NCBI GenBank assembly: GCA_016787705.1
Contig: JAEUTP010000010.1
Span: forward strand, 310,001 to 374,000
From: Bacteroidia bacterium
GTDB lineage: Bacteria > Bacteroidota > Bacteroidia > B-17B0 > Aurantibacillaceae
Direction: 5' to 3'
DNA: 64,000 bases
Positions 17,295 to 26,919 of the stretch are shown in pieces; position 1 is the first letter of the stretch, and the number at the start of each line of letters is the position of its first letter. The notes under the pieces are model-generated. The model saw only the letters and a program-made list of their open reading frames with translations. It was not told the DNA's origin and made no database searches. The translations under genes were made by a program, and so were the position numbers.

Positions 17295-19241
17295 TTATTT
17301 GTTTCTATTTTTTGATTGTAATGTAATTCCAAATTCATAATTTCTTAATGGCATTGGCCGTCCTGAAAGAATAGTATAACTTTTATTGAAAAGATTATTG
17401 CACGCTGCAAATAGTATTAGGTCAATAAATTTTGCATCGATCGAATAATTTAATCGCAATGAAGCAATTTGATAAGGGTTTAACCATTGTGAATTATCGC
17501 TGGTTGTAAAACGATAACCAATATATTGATCATAAAAAGTAATAGCAGCTTTATTATAACCAATCAACATGTTTGCGTTAACTGTATAACGTGGTGTATA
17601 AATTAATTGTTTGTTTACTGTATTGCTATTCTCCTGCTTATCGGCCTCAATAGTAGAAAGTACATAAGCGGTTAGTACATTTAGTTTTGCAACGAACTTA
17701 TCTTTTACATAAGTAATTTTCCATGTTGTTTCAGTTCCCCTGCTCCAAACGTGTTGCAAATTAATAGGTGATGGATTTCCGTCAGCTCCCGGCACCCATA
17801 ATATCCAGTTATTTATTTTCCGGCTAAACACCGCACCGGCTACAAAAAAAGAAAAATTGTTTATTTGTGTTTTATAATTGGCCGAGCCTTCAAAGGTGTA
17901 ACCCTGCTCCGGCTTTAAATTTATATTACCACCGGGTAACCAGTATAATTCGTTTAAAGTGGGTTGCCTGTAAACCTTTGCGGTGCTTGCCATTAAAGAA
18001 AAATATTTGGTAAAATTATATTCGGTTGAAAGATTTCCGGTTATAGGTAATTTGCCAACACTAAAATATTCTGCCCTTGCAGAAACATAACTCAGCCATT
18101 TATTTTGCATCAAAGAAAACCGGTTACCTATCAAAAAAGAAAAACGATCTAATGTTTTTGTGCCATCATAATTACTTGTAAAGGCTTTACTTGAAGTATA
18201 ATTCAGGCCAAAATTTAACTGGTGATGATGCCAGTTAATATAGTTCTCGTTTTCGGCAATAATAGTATGAGTTTTGCTTTTCGAAAAAAGTGATGTTAAG
18301 CTATCCGTGTAATTTATACGATCTTCAAAAAAAGCAGCTTTTACAACTGATCTGAAGTTTGAATTGATATAACTCCAATTAGCACTAATACGTGTTGCAT
18401 TATCATATTGGTATGTTTTACTGTCGGCAGAAGCATTAAAGGCAGGTAGCCTCCTTTTATTTACGTTGACCCATGAGTTAACAGATAAATTTTGCCTTGC
18501 ATTAATTAAAAATTTCAACTCTTGCATAAATCCTATAAAATTGTATGCAGCATTTTTTTGATATTTAACAGGCGGTTCTTTATCACTTGTATCTTTATAA
18601 GCATAATTATTTTGCGCAAGTGAATTGTATATTTTTGATGAAGAAATAAAACGCTTACCACTGTATAAAATACCTGTATTAATGTTTTTTACTCCAAAGC
18701 TTCCTCCACCTAGCCCAACATATGTTTTAAATCCCTGGTTAAATAGTGTTTTGCTTTTTAAATGAATACTGCCGCCAACCGCACCGCTACCCCATAGTGA
18801 TGAAGATCCACCATATTCTACGCCAATATCTTCAAATAAAAACGAAGGCATTAATGAAAGATCAGATTGCCCCAACATGGCATTTTGAACATTAAACCCG
18901 TTCCACAATATGGCAGTTTGCGAAGCGTTACCTCCTCTAAAGGCAGTTGTAGCCAATTGGCCCGGCCCATAATTTTTTATAAATATGGGGGTATTTAAGC
19001 TTAAAACATCTCCAATAGAATTTAATTTAAATTGTTGTTTAATGATAGAATCGATCGCTTCTGTTTTTTTACCGATTTGTGACAGATCATTTTTATTGGT
19101 AGTCACTTCAACCGTTACTAACGAAACAACGCTGCTTTTTTTTTGCGCAAAACAATTTGTGCTTAAAATGAAACCAAATAGTATAATAATCTTAATAAAA
19201 TTAAGATCACAAGCCTTATGCCTATGTATTTTTAAGATCAT
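17295..19241 (-). CDS. btuB: TonB-dependent cobalamin receptor, BtuB-like
   Basis: BtuB-type receptors import vitamin B12 across the outer membrane using TonB energy. I use the ATG at 19241, which gives MILKIHRHKACDLNF and a hydrophobic signal segment ending CFAQ; a GTG at 19277 is also open. A possible TonB box (SLVTVEVTT) is followed by a plug domain, with SIGDVLSLNTPIFIKNYG, RGGNASQTAILWNGF and GSGAVGGSIHL. A 22-strand-type barrel then runs to the end, with GYTFEGSANYK late in it. About 648 residues is normal. The cobalamin riboswitch directly upstream identifies the substrate class. The DUF4465-like gene follows after 10 bases. Confidence 0.9.
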   Translation of the reverse strand: MILKIHRHKACDLNFIKIIILFGFILSTNCFAQKKSSVVSLVTVEVTTNKNDLSQIGKKTEAIDSIIKQQFKLNSIGDVLSLNTPIFIKNYGPGQLATTAFRGGNASQTAILWNGFNVQNAMLGQSDLSLMPSFLFEDIGVEYGGSSSLWGSGAVGGSIHLKSKTLFNQGFKTYVGLGGGSFGVKNINTGILYSGKRFISSSKIYNSLAQNNYAYKDTSDKEPPVKYQKNAAYNFIGFMQELKFLINARQNLSVNSWVNVNKRRLPAFNASADSKTYQYDNATRISANWSYINSNFRSVVKAAFFEDRINYTDSLTSLFSKSKTHTIIAENENYINWHHHQLNFGLNYTSSKAFTSNYDGTKTLDRFSFLIGNRFSLMQNKWLSYVSARAEYFSVGKLPITGNLSTEYNFTKYFSLMASTAKVYRQPTLNELYWLPGGNINLKPEQGYTFEGSANYKTQINNFSFFVAGAVFSRKINNWILWVPGADGNPSPINLQHVWSRGTETTWKITYVKDKFVAKLNVLTAYVLSTIEADKQENSNTVNKQLIYTPRYTVNANMLIGYNKAAITFYDQYIGYRFTTSDNSQWLNPYQIASLRLNYSIDAKFIDLILFAACNNLFNKSYTILSGRPMPLRNYEFGITLQSKNRNK

Positions 19242-19301
19242 TTTTTTTTGATACTTTTTGCGCGTTTTCAGCTTCACATCCCGAAAGCTTTCAACTCCAA
19301 T

Positions 19302-19470
19302 TGCAGTGGCAGGTCTTCTGACTTATCCTTACTTAAAACGCCTTCCCGTCTATTGCGACAGTGGCTTGAGAATGTTTTAAGTCTGAAAAGGACTCACAGC
19401 AGCGGGTACTATTAGCGATTTGCACGCTATTCCCTATTAATCTTTTGTTTAAAAAAGAACCAATTGCAGG
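19302..19470 (-). promoter_or_regulatory. cobalamin riboswitch
   Basis: The minus strand contains the conserved B12 box AGTCAGAAGACCTGCC (19309-19324). The remaining core elements precede it in order: AATAGGGAA, CCGCTGCTGTGAGTCC, GCCACTG and GACGGGAAGG. The ends can pair through GCAATTG copies on both sides. It lies between a -7 promoter element and the btuB-like start, so it should repress the operon when adenosylcobalamin or another cobalamin is plentiful. Exact borders are approximate; the identity is clear. Confidence 0.95.
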
Positions 19471-19471
19471 A

Positions 19472-19479
19472 CAAAGATA
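19472..19479 (-). promoter_or_regulatory. -7 promoter element of the riboswitch-btuB operon
   Basis: TATCTTTG on the minus strand fits TAnnTTTG and sits immediately before the riboswitch, where a transcript would have to begin. A good -33 TTTG is not evident. Confidence 0.6.
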
Positions 19480-19530
19480 AAGAATTGTATTTTAATTAAA
19501 GAATTTATTTTTTCTTTGCAGTCTCATTCA

Positions 19531-20214
19531 ATGGAAAGATCTCAAAAAATAGAATTAATTAATTACCTCACAGGATTTATTTCTGAAACCCGCAAAAAAC
19601 GTTTTGATGAAGTAATAGCACAACGAACCGATCATTTAAGAATTGTTTTAGAAGACGTTTACCAGGGCCATAATGCAGCTGCGATCTTAAGAAGCTGCGA
19701 TTGCTTTGGCGTACAAAACGTTCATTACATTGAAGGCAGGAATACTTTAAAAATGAGCGCTGATGTAGATATGGGCAGCAGCAAATGGCTGAACATTCAT
19801 AAGCACAGGGGCCATGAAAATAATACGCTTGAAACTATTAAAGAACTAAAAAGCAAGGGTTACCGTATTGTTGCAACTACACCGCACAAAAACGATTGCA
19901 CTATTGATAAATTACCGGTAGATAAAAAAATGGCCTTGTTTTTTGGAACAGAAATAGAGGGCATTTCGCAAACCATATTTGATAACGCCGATGAGTTTGT
20001 GAAAATACCCATGTATGGTTTCACCGAGAGCTTTAATGTAAGCGTTTGCGCTGCTTTATGTTTATATGAATTAACTACACGAATAAGAGAAACAGTGCCC
20101 CATCATCTTTTAACCGAAGACGAAAAAATTGATATTTATTTTGACTGGCTGGTAAATAGTATTGATGCGAGTGTTGGCCTTATTGAAAATTTTTATAAAG
20201 ACAAATCTCAGTAA
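19531..20214 (+). CDS. trmH: TrmH-family RNA 2'-O-methyltransferase, probably tRNA Gm18 methyltransferase
   Basis: The SPOUT-fold protein (227 residues from the ATG at 19531; a TTG 15 bases earlier is also open) has the three family motifs. Motif 1 is NAAAILRSCDCFG, motif 2 is ALFFGTEIEGIS, and motif 3 is YGFTESFNVSVCAALCL. The arginine of motif 1 and the asparagine of motif 3 are present, consistent with catalysis. Length and the C-terminal extension resemble TrmH, which methylates G18 of tRNA, rather than the longer RlmB. It is divergent from the B12 operon and convergent with hemW. Confidence 0.88.
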   Translation: MERSQKIELINYLTGFISETRKKRFDEVIAQRTDHLRIVLEDVYQGHNAAAILRSCDCFGVQNVHYIEGRNTLKMSADVDMGSSKWLNIHKHRGHENNTLETIKELKSKGYRIVATTPHKNDCTIDKLPVDKKMALFFGTEIEGISQTIFDNADEFVKIPMYGFTESFNVSVCAALCLYELTTRIRETVPHHLLTEDEKIDIYFDWLVNSIDASVGLIENFYKDKSQ

Positions 20215-20314
20215 ATTTTTAGCTACAGATTTCAATGATATCGAAGTTTCATTTTGTTTAATTTTTACTCAAGCAAAACATCCCATTAATCTGCGAAGTC
20301 GGCGGCCCCATTTT

Positions 20315-21436
20315 TCAATCCATAAAAAAATCGGAGGCAATGCCATCTGCATATAATTTTGCAGTTGTAGTTAAAGTATAAGCGCCATTAGTTTCTTCAA
20401 GATCATTTTTCTTTTCTTGAGCTATATTTAAAAAGTGTTTTTGGATCTCTTCTCCAAACAATAATTTAATTTCGTTTACATCACAACCCCAAATTGTTCT
20501 TAAGCGAGTAAGAATATATTCGTTAAAACGGTCTTTAACCGAAAGTTGTTCTTTCTCAAAATAATCTGTATTGTTTTCTATAGCTTTTATATATGCGTTA
20601 TTATTTTTTATATTCCATTGGCGTGATACACCGTTAAAAGAATGTGCGGAAGGGCCTACACCTAAATAATGTTTTTGTAACCAGTAATTACTGTTATGTT
20701 TTGCAAAAAAACCAGGTTTGCCAAAATTTGAAATTTCGTAATGAATAAAATTATTTTGTGTTAAAATATCGGTCAACATTAAAAATTGTTTACTACTTAA
20801 CTCATCGTTTATTGAAGGTTCTTTTCCTTTTGCATGTTGAATTCCAAGAACAGTTTTGTTTTCGATGGTAAGATTGTAAGATGAAATGTGTTGTGTGTTT
20901 AAACTAACGGTTTGCAGTAATGTACTTTCCCATGTTTTAAGATCCTGAAATTTACTGCCATAAATGAGATCAATGGTTATATTTTCAAAGCCCGCATCCT
21001 GAGCCATTTTTACAGAATTTACAGATTGTATAGCGTTATGGGCACGGTTCATCCATTTTAATTCTTCATCGTTAAAGCTTTGTAAGCCAATACTTAACCT
21101 GTTGATATTCAATTTTTTCCAAAGAATAAGATTTTCTTTTGTAATATCATCCGGATTAGTTTCGATGGTAATTTCCGAACCGTTATCATAGATGAAATGC
21201 TTGTTAATAGATTCAAAAATAGTCTCAAATTCTGTTTTACTCAATAAACTTGGTGTTCCACCACCAAAATAAATACTTGTTAATTTATTGAAATTCAAAT
21301 ATTTATACCTTATCTCGATTTCTTTGGCAATAGCTTTTACCAAGGCGCTTTTTGTAGTTAAATTAGTACTGAAATAAAAATCACAATACGTGCAAGCCTG
21401 CTTGCAGAAAGGAATATGTAAGTAAAGCCCAACCAA
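20315..21436 (-). CDS. hemW: HemW-like radical SAM protein (heme chaperone)
   Basis: HemW is a radical SAM relative of coproporphyrinogen dehydrogenase HemN that acts as a heme chaperone. The protein (373 residues) begins VGLYLHIPFCKQACTYCDF, with the CxxxCxxC cluster motif at C11, C15 and C18. It continues with YFGGGTPSLL, TIETNPDD and RLSIGLQSF, then GPSAHSF, and a C-terminal HemN-like region. The cluster motif followed by F/Y-F rather than the HemN arrangement supports HemW. The start codon is TTG, fixed by the position of the conserved N-terminus. It lies alone between trmH and the OmpA-family gene. Confidence 0.9.
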   Translation of the reverse strand: MVGLYLHIPFCKQACTYCDFYFSTNLTTKSALVKAIAKEIEIRYKYLNFNKLTSIYFGGGTPSLLSKTEFETIFESINKHFIYDNGSEITIETNPDDITKENLILWKKLNINRLSIGLQSFNDEELKWMNRAHNAIQSVNSVKMAQDAGFENITIDLIYGSKFQDLKTWESTLLQTVSLNTQHISSYNLTIENKTVLGIQHAKGKEPSINDELSSKQFLMLTDILTQNNFIHYEISNFGKPGFFAKHNSNYWLQKHYLGVGPSAHSFNGVSRQWNIKNNNAYIKAIENNTDYFEKEQLSVKDRFNEYILTRLRTIWGCDVNEIKLLFGEEIQKHFLNIAQEKKNDLEETNGAYTLTTTAKLYADGIASDFFMD

Positions 21437-21605
21437 ATTACCTGTTTTTACGTGTATATGATTAACTACTTTTTTTGAAAGATAAAGGCGTAAAATTATT
21501 GTATTACAGCACAGGATTTGCCAATTTTCTTCAAAAATTTTTAAATTTTTTAACGATTTGTATAAAATTTATTATATTAGCACCCTATAAACTGAAAATT
21601 AAAGT

Positions 21606-23672
21606 ATGAAAAACATCACTAAGTTTACTTTAACTGCAACAGCACTTGTTATTTTTGTTGCAAACGGATTCTCGCAAAAACTGCTAAAAAAGGCCGATGC
21701 TGCATTTGAGGCACGTCAATATTACAGCGCTATAAACATGTACAAACAGGCTTATGCAGGCGCTTCCAAAGATAAAAAGCCAGCTATCATGTTCAAGTCA
21801 GGATATGCATCACAGGAGATTAACGATTACAAAGGTGCTGAGACTTTTTACCAAAAAGCAATAGCGGCTAATTACGATGATCCTACAGTTTATTTATTAT
21901 TAGCTGAAGTTTTAAAAAGTCAAATGAAATATCCTGAAGCTATTGTTGAATACAACAATTACAAAGCTAAAGGTGGCAATGCTAAAAAAGCAGATCTTGG
22001 TGTAAAATCATGCGAATTAGCTCAGCAATGGAAAGATGCTCCTCAACGCTACAAAATTGAGAACATGTCTTTAATCAACTCAAAAGAAAGTGATTATTCT
22101 CCAAGCTTTAGCGATAAAAAATACCAAACTTTAGTGATCACTTCTCGTCGCGAAGGCGCTTTAGGATCTCAGGAAGTTAACATAGGTTCAAATCACTCTG
22201 ATCTATACGAAACAAAATTAGATAAAAATGGTAAATGGTCGACTCCTGTTTTGTTACCTCCTGCAATTTCATCTCCTGTTAATGAAGGCCAAGGCTGGGT
22301 TAGCAAAAAAGGTGACATGATTTTCTTTACACGTTGCCCAGAAGAAAAAAATAAGCAGGTAAAATGTGGTTTATATATGGCAAAAAAGCAAGGTAGCACA
22401 TGGGGCGTTGCAACACGTTTACCTTTTAATAACGACACAGTACAATTTGGCCACCCAACTTTATCAGCTGATGGTAAATTCTTATACTTTGCTTCACGTA
22501 TGGCTGGCGGATATGGCGGAATTGATATCTGGAGATGTACTTATGATGCTAAAGCTAACGTTTGGGGGCAACCTACAAATGCTGGTCCTGCAGTAAATAC
22601 AGAAGGTGATGAAATGTATCCAACGATTTCTGATGACGGTAAAAAATTATATTTCTCTTCTAACTTTCATCCTGGTATGGGTGGTTTAGATATATTTGTT
22701 GCAGAAGCCGGGGCTGATGGCAAATTCTCAAAAGCCGTGGAAAATTTAAAATATCCTATCAACTCTTCGTTTGATGATTTTGGTATCATTTATGAAGGCA
22801 AAAAACAACGTGGTTATTTAACCTCTAATCGCGAAGGTGGAAAAGGAAGTGATGATATATGGAGCTTTAATTTGCCACCACTAACGTTTAACGTTAAAGG
22901 TATGGATATGAGCAAAGGCGGAGCTAGAACGGGTGCAGGAAGAGGCGAGCCGGTTGAAGGTGTTAAAATGAAAATTGTTGGCAGCGATGGAAGTATTAGT
23001 GAAGTAACTTCGCCAAAAGATGGCAATTACACTTTTAAATTAAAAGAAAAAACAACGTATACTATTACAACTGAGCCAGGAAAAACAGCTAAATCAGCTA
23101 CTTTCAATAAAGATGGTTACCTTGCTTCAAACGATCAACGTGTAATTACCACTGTTGGCTTAGATAAATCAAAAGACTTTATTGCAGATTTTGAATTAAC
23201 TCCGGTTGAAAGAGAAATTCGTATGCCTGCTGTTCTTTATGAATTAGGCAGTGCTGCATTACTTCCTCAATCTAAAGATTCATTAAATTTCCTTTATCAA
23301 ACTTTAGTTGACAATCCTAATATCGTTGTTCAATTAAATGCTCATACTGATAGCCGTGGCGATGCTGCTAAAAACTTAAAGCTATCACAAGACCGCGCTC
23401 AATCTTGTGTTGATTATTTAGTGAATGAGAAAAAAATTGCTGCAGCTCGTTTAAGTGCTAAAGGTTTTGGAAAAACTCAATTATTAATTACTGATGATGT
23501 TATTGCAAAAGCAAAAACAAAGCAGGAAAAAGAAGCTTTACACGCTCTTAACCGCAGAACAAACTTCAGTATCTTAAGCTTTGATTATGTAGATCCTAAT
23601 GCTCCTAAAACGCCTACTAAGACCAACAACACCACTAAAAAAGGTGGCGATGATGAAGAGGAAGAAGATTAA
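21606..23672 (+). CDS. OmpA-family protein with TPR, PD40 and carboxypeptidase-regulatory-like domains (PorE-like)
   Basis: The 688-residue protein has a signal peptide (MKNITKFTLTATALVIFVANGFSQ) and TPR-like helices (about 25-145). PD40/beta-propeller blades follow (about 160-420), including YLYFASRMAGGYGGIDIW and KLYFSSNFHPGMGGLDIF. A regulatory-like beta domain (about 440-530) comes next, and then an OmpA peptidoglycan-binding domain (about 540-660) with NAHTDSRGDAAKNLKLSQDRA. The order TPR, propeller, CRD, OmpA is that of PorE of the type IX secretion system, which tethers the machinery to peptidoglycan. Bacteroidota have many paralogs with this order, so PorE itself is not certain. The tail is acidic (DDEEEED). 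Confidence 0.85.
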   Translation: MKNITKFTLTATALVIFVANGFSQKLLKKADAAFEARQYYSAINMYKQAYAGASKDKKPAIMFKSGYASQEINDYKGAETFYQKAIAANYDDPTVYLLLAEVLKSQMKYPEAIVEYNNYKAKGGNAKKADLGVKSCELAQQWKDAPQRYKIENMSLINSKESDYSPSFSDKKYQTLVITSRREGALGSQEVNIGSNHSDLYETKLDKNGKWSTPVLLPPAISSPVNEGQGWVSKKGDMIFFTRCPEEKNKQVKCGLYMAKKQGSTWGVATRLPFNNDTVQFGHPTLSADGKFLYFASRMAGGYGGIDIWRCTYDAKANVWGQPTNAGPAVNTEGDEMYPTISDDGKKLYFSSNFHPGMGGLDIFVAEAGADGKFSKAVENLKYPINSSFDDFGIIYEGKKQRGYLTSNREGGKGSDDIWSFNLPPLTFNVKGMDMSKGGARTGAGRGEPVEGVKMKIVGSDGSISEVTSPKDGNYTFKLKEKTTYTITTEPGKTAKSATFNKDGYLASNDQRVITTVGLDKSKDFIADFELTPVEREIRMPAVLYELGSAALLPQSKDSLNFLYQTLVDNPNIVVQLNAHTDSRGDAAKNLKLSQDRAQSCVDYLVNEKKIAAARLSAKGFGKTQLLITDDVIAKAKTKQEKEALHALNRRTNFSILSFDYVDPNAPKTPTKTNNTTKKGGDDEEEED

Positions 23673-23690
23673 TACTCTTTAAAAGATATT

Positions 23691-23724
23691 AAAAAGGCTG
23701 CAAAATTTGTAGCCTTTTTTTTTT
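23691..23724 (+). terminator. intrinsic terminator after the OmpA-family gene
   Basis: AAAAAGGCT pairs with AGCCTTTTT across a GC-A-rich loop and is followed by T residues to 23724. It lies 19 bases after the stop and ends 27 bases before the helicase gene, so the two are probably separate transcripts. Confidence 0.8.
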
Positions 23725-23751
23725 GCGGTTTAATTACCTTTAATAAAACAA

Positions 23752-26700
23752 TTGAGATTGAACAATTTTGTTGTATACAGATCAAGTGCCGGCAGCGGTA
23801 AAACCTTTACTCTTGTAAAAGAATACTTACGCCTTTCTCTTGCCGATCCTAAAAAACTAAACAGTAGTTACAAACGTATACTTGCCGTTACTTTTACCAA
23901 TAAAGCCGCATCAGAAATGAAGCAGCGGATTCTGGATGCTTTAGATCAAATAGCCAACCAAGCCCAAATGCCTTTTACCGGAACTTTATTATGTTCGGAG
24001 TTAAATATTACAACTACTGATTTAAAACAAAGAGCAGGAGTTGTTTTAAGTCAGATTCTTCATCACTACTCCGATTTTTCGATTGGCACTATTGATAGTT
24101 TTACACATAAGATCGTAAAAACCTTTGCGCATGATCTTAAGCTTCCGGTAAATTTTAATTTAGAAATGGACGTGGAAGGCTTTTACGATAAAGTTATTTC
24201 AACGCTTTTTAACCAGATTGGTGAGGACGAATATGTAAGTAAACTTTTAAAAGAATTTGTTTTAAATAAAGCAGAAGAAAATGCAAGCTGGGATCCTGAA
24301 CGGGCTATTAAAGAGTTTTCACGACTTTTACAAAAGGAGAATTCTGATGACTATCTTCAGCAGCTAAAAGTATTAAGTACACTAGACCTCGAAGAAATAC
24401 GTAAGCAATTATTTGATTACATAACACATTACAACTTCTTTTTAAAGACTGAAGGGCAAAAAGCTATTGATCTTATTTTAAAAAATGGTTTAATTGATGC
24501 TGACTTTTTATACAAAAGTGCGGGTCCGCAAAACTTTTTTAAAAAATGTATTGATCAGTCTGTAGAGCTTGAAAGTACTGTAAAAGGGAGAACACTTGAC
24601 GCCATTGAAAAAAACCAATGGGCTTCAAAAGATGGAAATAAGCCAGTTGTTGAATCAATTACACCACAACTAAATGCAATTGCAAAAGAACTGATCGATT
24701 TCATTAAAGAAAATCATTCCTATTATAGTTTGTGTAAATTACTAAGTACGCAAATTTATCCGTTATTACTTCTTAAAAAAATAGAAGAAATAAGTAACGA
24801 TAAAAAACAGGAAGAGCGATTGGTTTTTATAAGCGAATTCAATAAAAATATTTTTGAATTAATAAATAACGAACCTACACCGTTTATTTACGAAAGACTG
24901 GGTGAAAAGTACCAACATTATTTATTGGATGAATTTCAGGATACGAGCACATTACAATGGCATAACATTTTACCTTTGGTAGATAATTCGCTATCAAATG
25001 GGTGGTTTAATTTAATAGTTGGTGATGGTAAACAAAGTATATATCGTTGGAGAAATGCGAATGTAAAGCAATTTATTTCACTGCCCGAAATAGAAAACAT
25101 AACAGAAAATTTTTTAATTGATGAACGAAGTGATAATTTAAAACGAAATTTTAAGGAAAAGCTTTTAAATACAAATTACAGAAGTCTTTCAACCGTTATT
25201 GATTTTAATAATCAATTGTTCGATAAATTAAGTGCAGATCTTTTAAGCGATGAGCACAAAAAAATATATTTAAACCAAAAGCAAAATCATAAACATGGTG
25301 CATCCGGTCTTGTAACAATAAATACCGGCAAAGTAGACAAAGAAGAACTTGAAGATCTTAATTTTAGTTTAATAAAACAGCACATAAAAAATGCCATAAA
25401 TTCAAACTTTGAATACAGGGACATTTGCATTATTGTTCGTAAGAACACACACGGAAACAGTATTGCCGATTTTTTAATTGAAAATAAAATTCCTGTTGTT
25501 TCTTCGGATTCGTTATTACTAAAAAATAATTTAGAAATAAATACTGTTATCGCCTACCTCAATTATCTTTCAAACAGCGATGATAAAGTAAGCGCGACTG
25601 CCGTTGTTAATTATTTATTGCAAACCAAAAAGATAAGTAATAAGCAATTCACGAGCGGTACTCAAAAACTGGCAAAAAACATTCCCTTATTTGAGGTACT
25701 AAATAAATTTGGAATTTTGCTACCAAATACGGATGTTTCTTTAAATAATATTTTTGATCATTGTTTGACCATCATTAATGCACTTGAATTAAATATCAAA
25801 GGTTACCCTTATTTACGTTTCTTTTTGGATGAAGTAAATGAATATCTTATTACAAAAAACTCAAATATTTCATCCTTTTGTGAGTGGTGGAAAACACGCA
25901 GCCAAAAAGCTTCGCTTATTATTCCGGCAAATACAAATGCCGTAAAAATAATGACCATACATGCCAGCAAGGGCCTTGAGTTTCCGGTGGTGATAGTGCC
26001 GTTTTGTAATAGCAATTATTACCGCGCTAATGATAATTGGGTAAATATTAAAAATGAGAAGGTAAAACTACCTGTAGCTGCTATTAATTTTACCTCCAAA
26101 GTAAAAAATGCCGGTTTTGAAAAAGAATATATTGCAGAGGAGCAGGAACAGATTCTTGAAAATTTAAATTTACTATATGTAGCTTTTACTAGGGCTTCAG
26201 AACGCTTACATATTATTTCTGCCTATTCAAATAATAGTAAAACGTTGATCAGTAACTGGCTCGAAAATTATTTAAGTAACAATTTCAAAGAAAAAGAACC
26301 TAATTTATATGTGATTGGAGAATCTAATAACCAGCAACTTCAACACAATAAAGAAAGCCTGGGTTATTTTAATTTAGAACCACTAAAATTTGATACTTCA
26401 AGCAATTTAGTACAAATTAAAGCAGCGCATTTAATAAATTCGGAAGATACTGAAGATGCAAAAGAAATGGGCATTATTATCCACTGGATCCTTTCAAAAA
26501 TAAAAACAGCTAATGAATTAGCTGAAGCCATTAATAATGCCTTACTGGAAGGCTTAATAAACTCATCACAAATAAATTCTATCACAGAAAAACTACAAAA
26601 ATTATTAACTCATCCCGAACTGAAAAATCACTATTCTGAAAGTAAGAACTATAAAATAGAAACTGAAATCGCCACTTTTACAGGAGAAATATTAAGGCCC

Positions 26701-26883
26701 GATCGTATTATACTTGAAGGAAATACCGCTACCATTATTGATTATAAAACCGGTAAGGAAAACAATAAAAAATATTTTAAACAATTAACAAAATACCAGG
26801 AAGCCCTTATAAATATGGGCTATAACCGTGTTAAAAGTTTATTGGTTTATATTGATGATCTTACAATTGTTGAACTAAAATAA
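23752..26883 (+). CDS. UvrD/AddA-like helicase with C-terminal RecB-type nuclease domain
   Basis: The 1043-residue enzyme opens with the Walker A motif SSAGSGKT (11-18). It then has AVTFTNKAASEMKQR (motif Ia), the Walker B motif LLDEFQDTS (D393-E394), VGDGKQSIYRWR (motif III), MTIHASKGLEFPVV (motif V) and YVAFTRASERL (motif VI). The C-terminus carries a PD-(D/E)XK nuclease signature, with RPDRIIL then IIDYKTGK (D997, K999). This is the plan of AddA/RecB recombination nucleases that process double-strand breaks. No AddB/RecC-like partner is adjacent. The start is TTG; the Walker A motif at residue 11 leaves no later candidate. Confidence 0.88.
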   Translation: MRLNNFVVYRSSAGSGKTFTLVKEYLRLSLADPKKLNSSYKRILAVTFTNKAASEMKQRILDALDQIANQAQMPFTGTLLCSELNITTTDLKQRAGVVLSQILHHYSDFSIGTIDSFTHKIVKTFAHDLKLPVNFNLEMDVEGFYDKVISTLFNQIGEDEYVSKLLKEFVLNKAEENASWDPERAIKEFSRLLQKENSDDYLQQLKVLSTLDLEEIRKQLFDYITHYNFFLKTEGQKAIDLILKNGLIDADFLYKSAGPQNFFKKCIDQSVELESTVKGRTLDAIEKNQWASKDGNKPVVESITPQLNAIAKELIDFIKENHSYYSLCKLLSTQIYPLLLLKKIEEISNDKKQEERLVFISEFNKNIFELINNEPTPFIYERLGEKYQHYLLDEFQDTSTLQWHNILPLVDNSLSNGWFNLIVGDGKQSIYRWRNANVKQFISLPEIENITENFLIDERSDNLKRNFKEKLLNTNYRSLSTVIDFNNQLFDKLSADLLSDEHKKIYLNQKQNHKHGASGLVTINTGKVDKEELEDLNFSLIKQHIKNAINSNFEYRDICIIVRKNTHGNSIADFLIENKIPVVSSDSLLLKNNLEINTVIAYLNYLSNSDDKVSATAVVNYLLQTKKISNKQFTSGTQKLAKNIPLFEVLNKFGILLPNTDVSLNNIFDHCLTIINALELNIKGYPYLRFFLDEVNEYLITKNSNISSFCEWWKTRSQKASLIIPANTNAVKIMTIHASKGLEFPVVIVPFCNSNYYRANDNWVNIKNEKVKLPVAAINFTSKVKNAGFEKEYIAEEQEQILENLNLLYVAFTRASERLHIISAYSNNSKTLISNWLENYLSNNFKEKEPNLYVIGESNNQQLQHNKESLGYFNLEPLKFDTSSNLVQIKAAHLINSEDTEDAKEMGIIIHWILSKIKTANELAEAINNALLEGLINSSQINSITEKLQKLLTHPELKNHYSESKNYKIETEIATFTGEILRPDRIILEGNTATIIDYKTGKENNKKYFKQLTKYQEALINMGYNRVKSLLVYIDDLTIVELK

Positions 26884-26919
26884 CTATATTCGTATTTAAA
26901 ATTTACTTATTTATTAAAA

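Noticed and set aside
17285..17338. Upstream extension of the DUF4465-like protein
   Set aside because: It would overlap btuB by 44 bases and place 18 residues before a good signal peptide. The ATG at 17284 gives a normal signal sequence.
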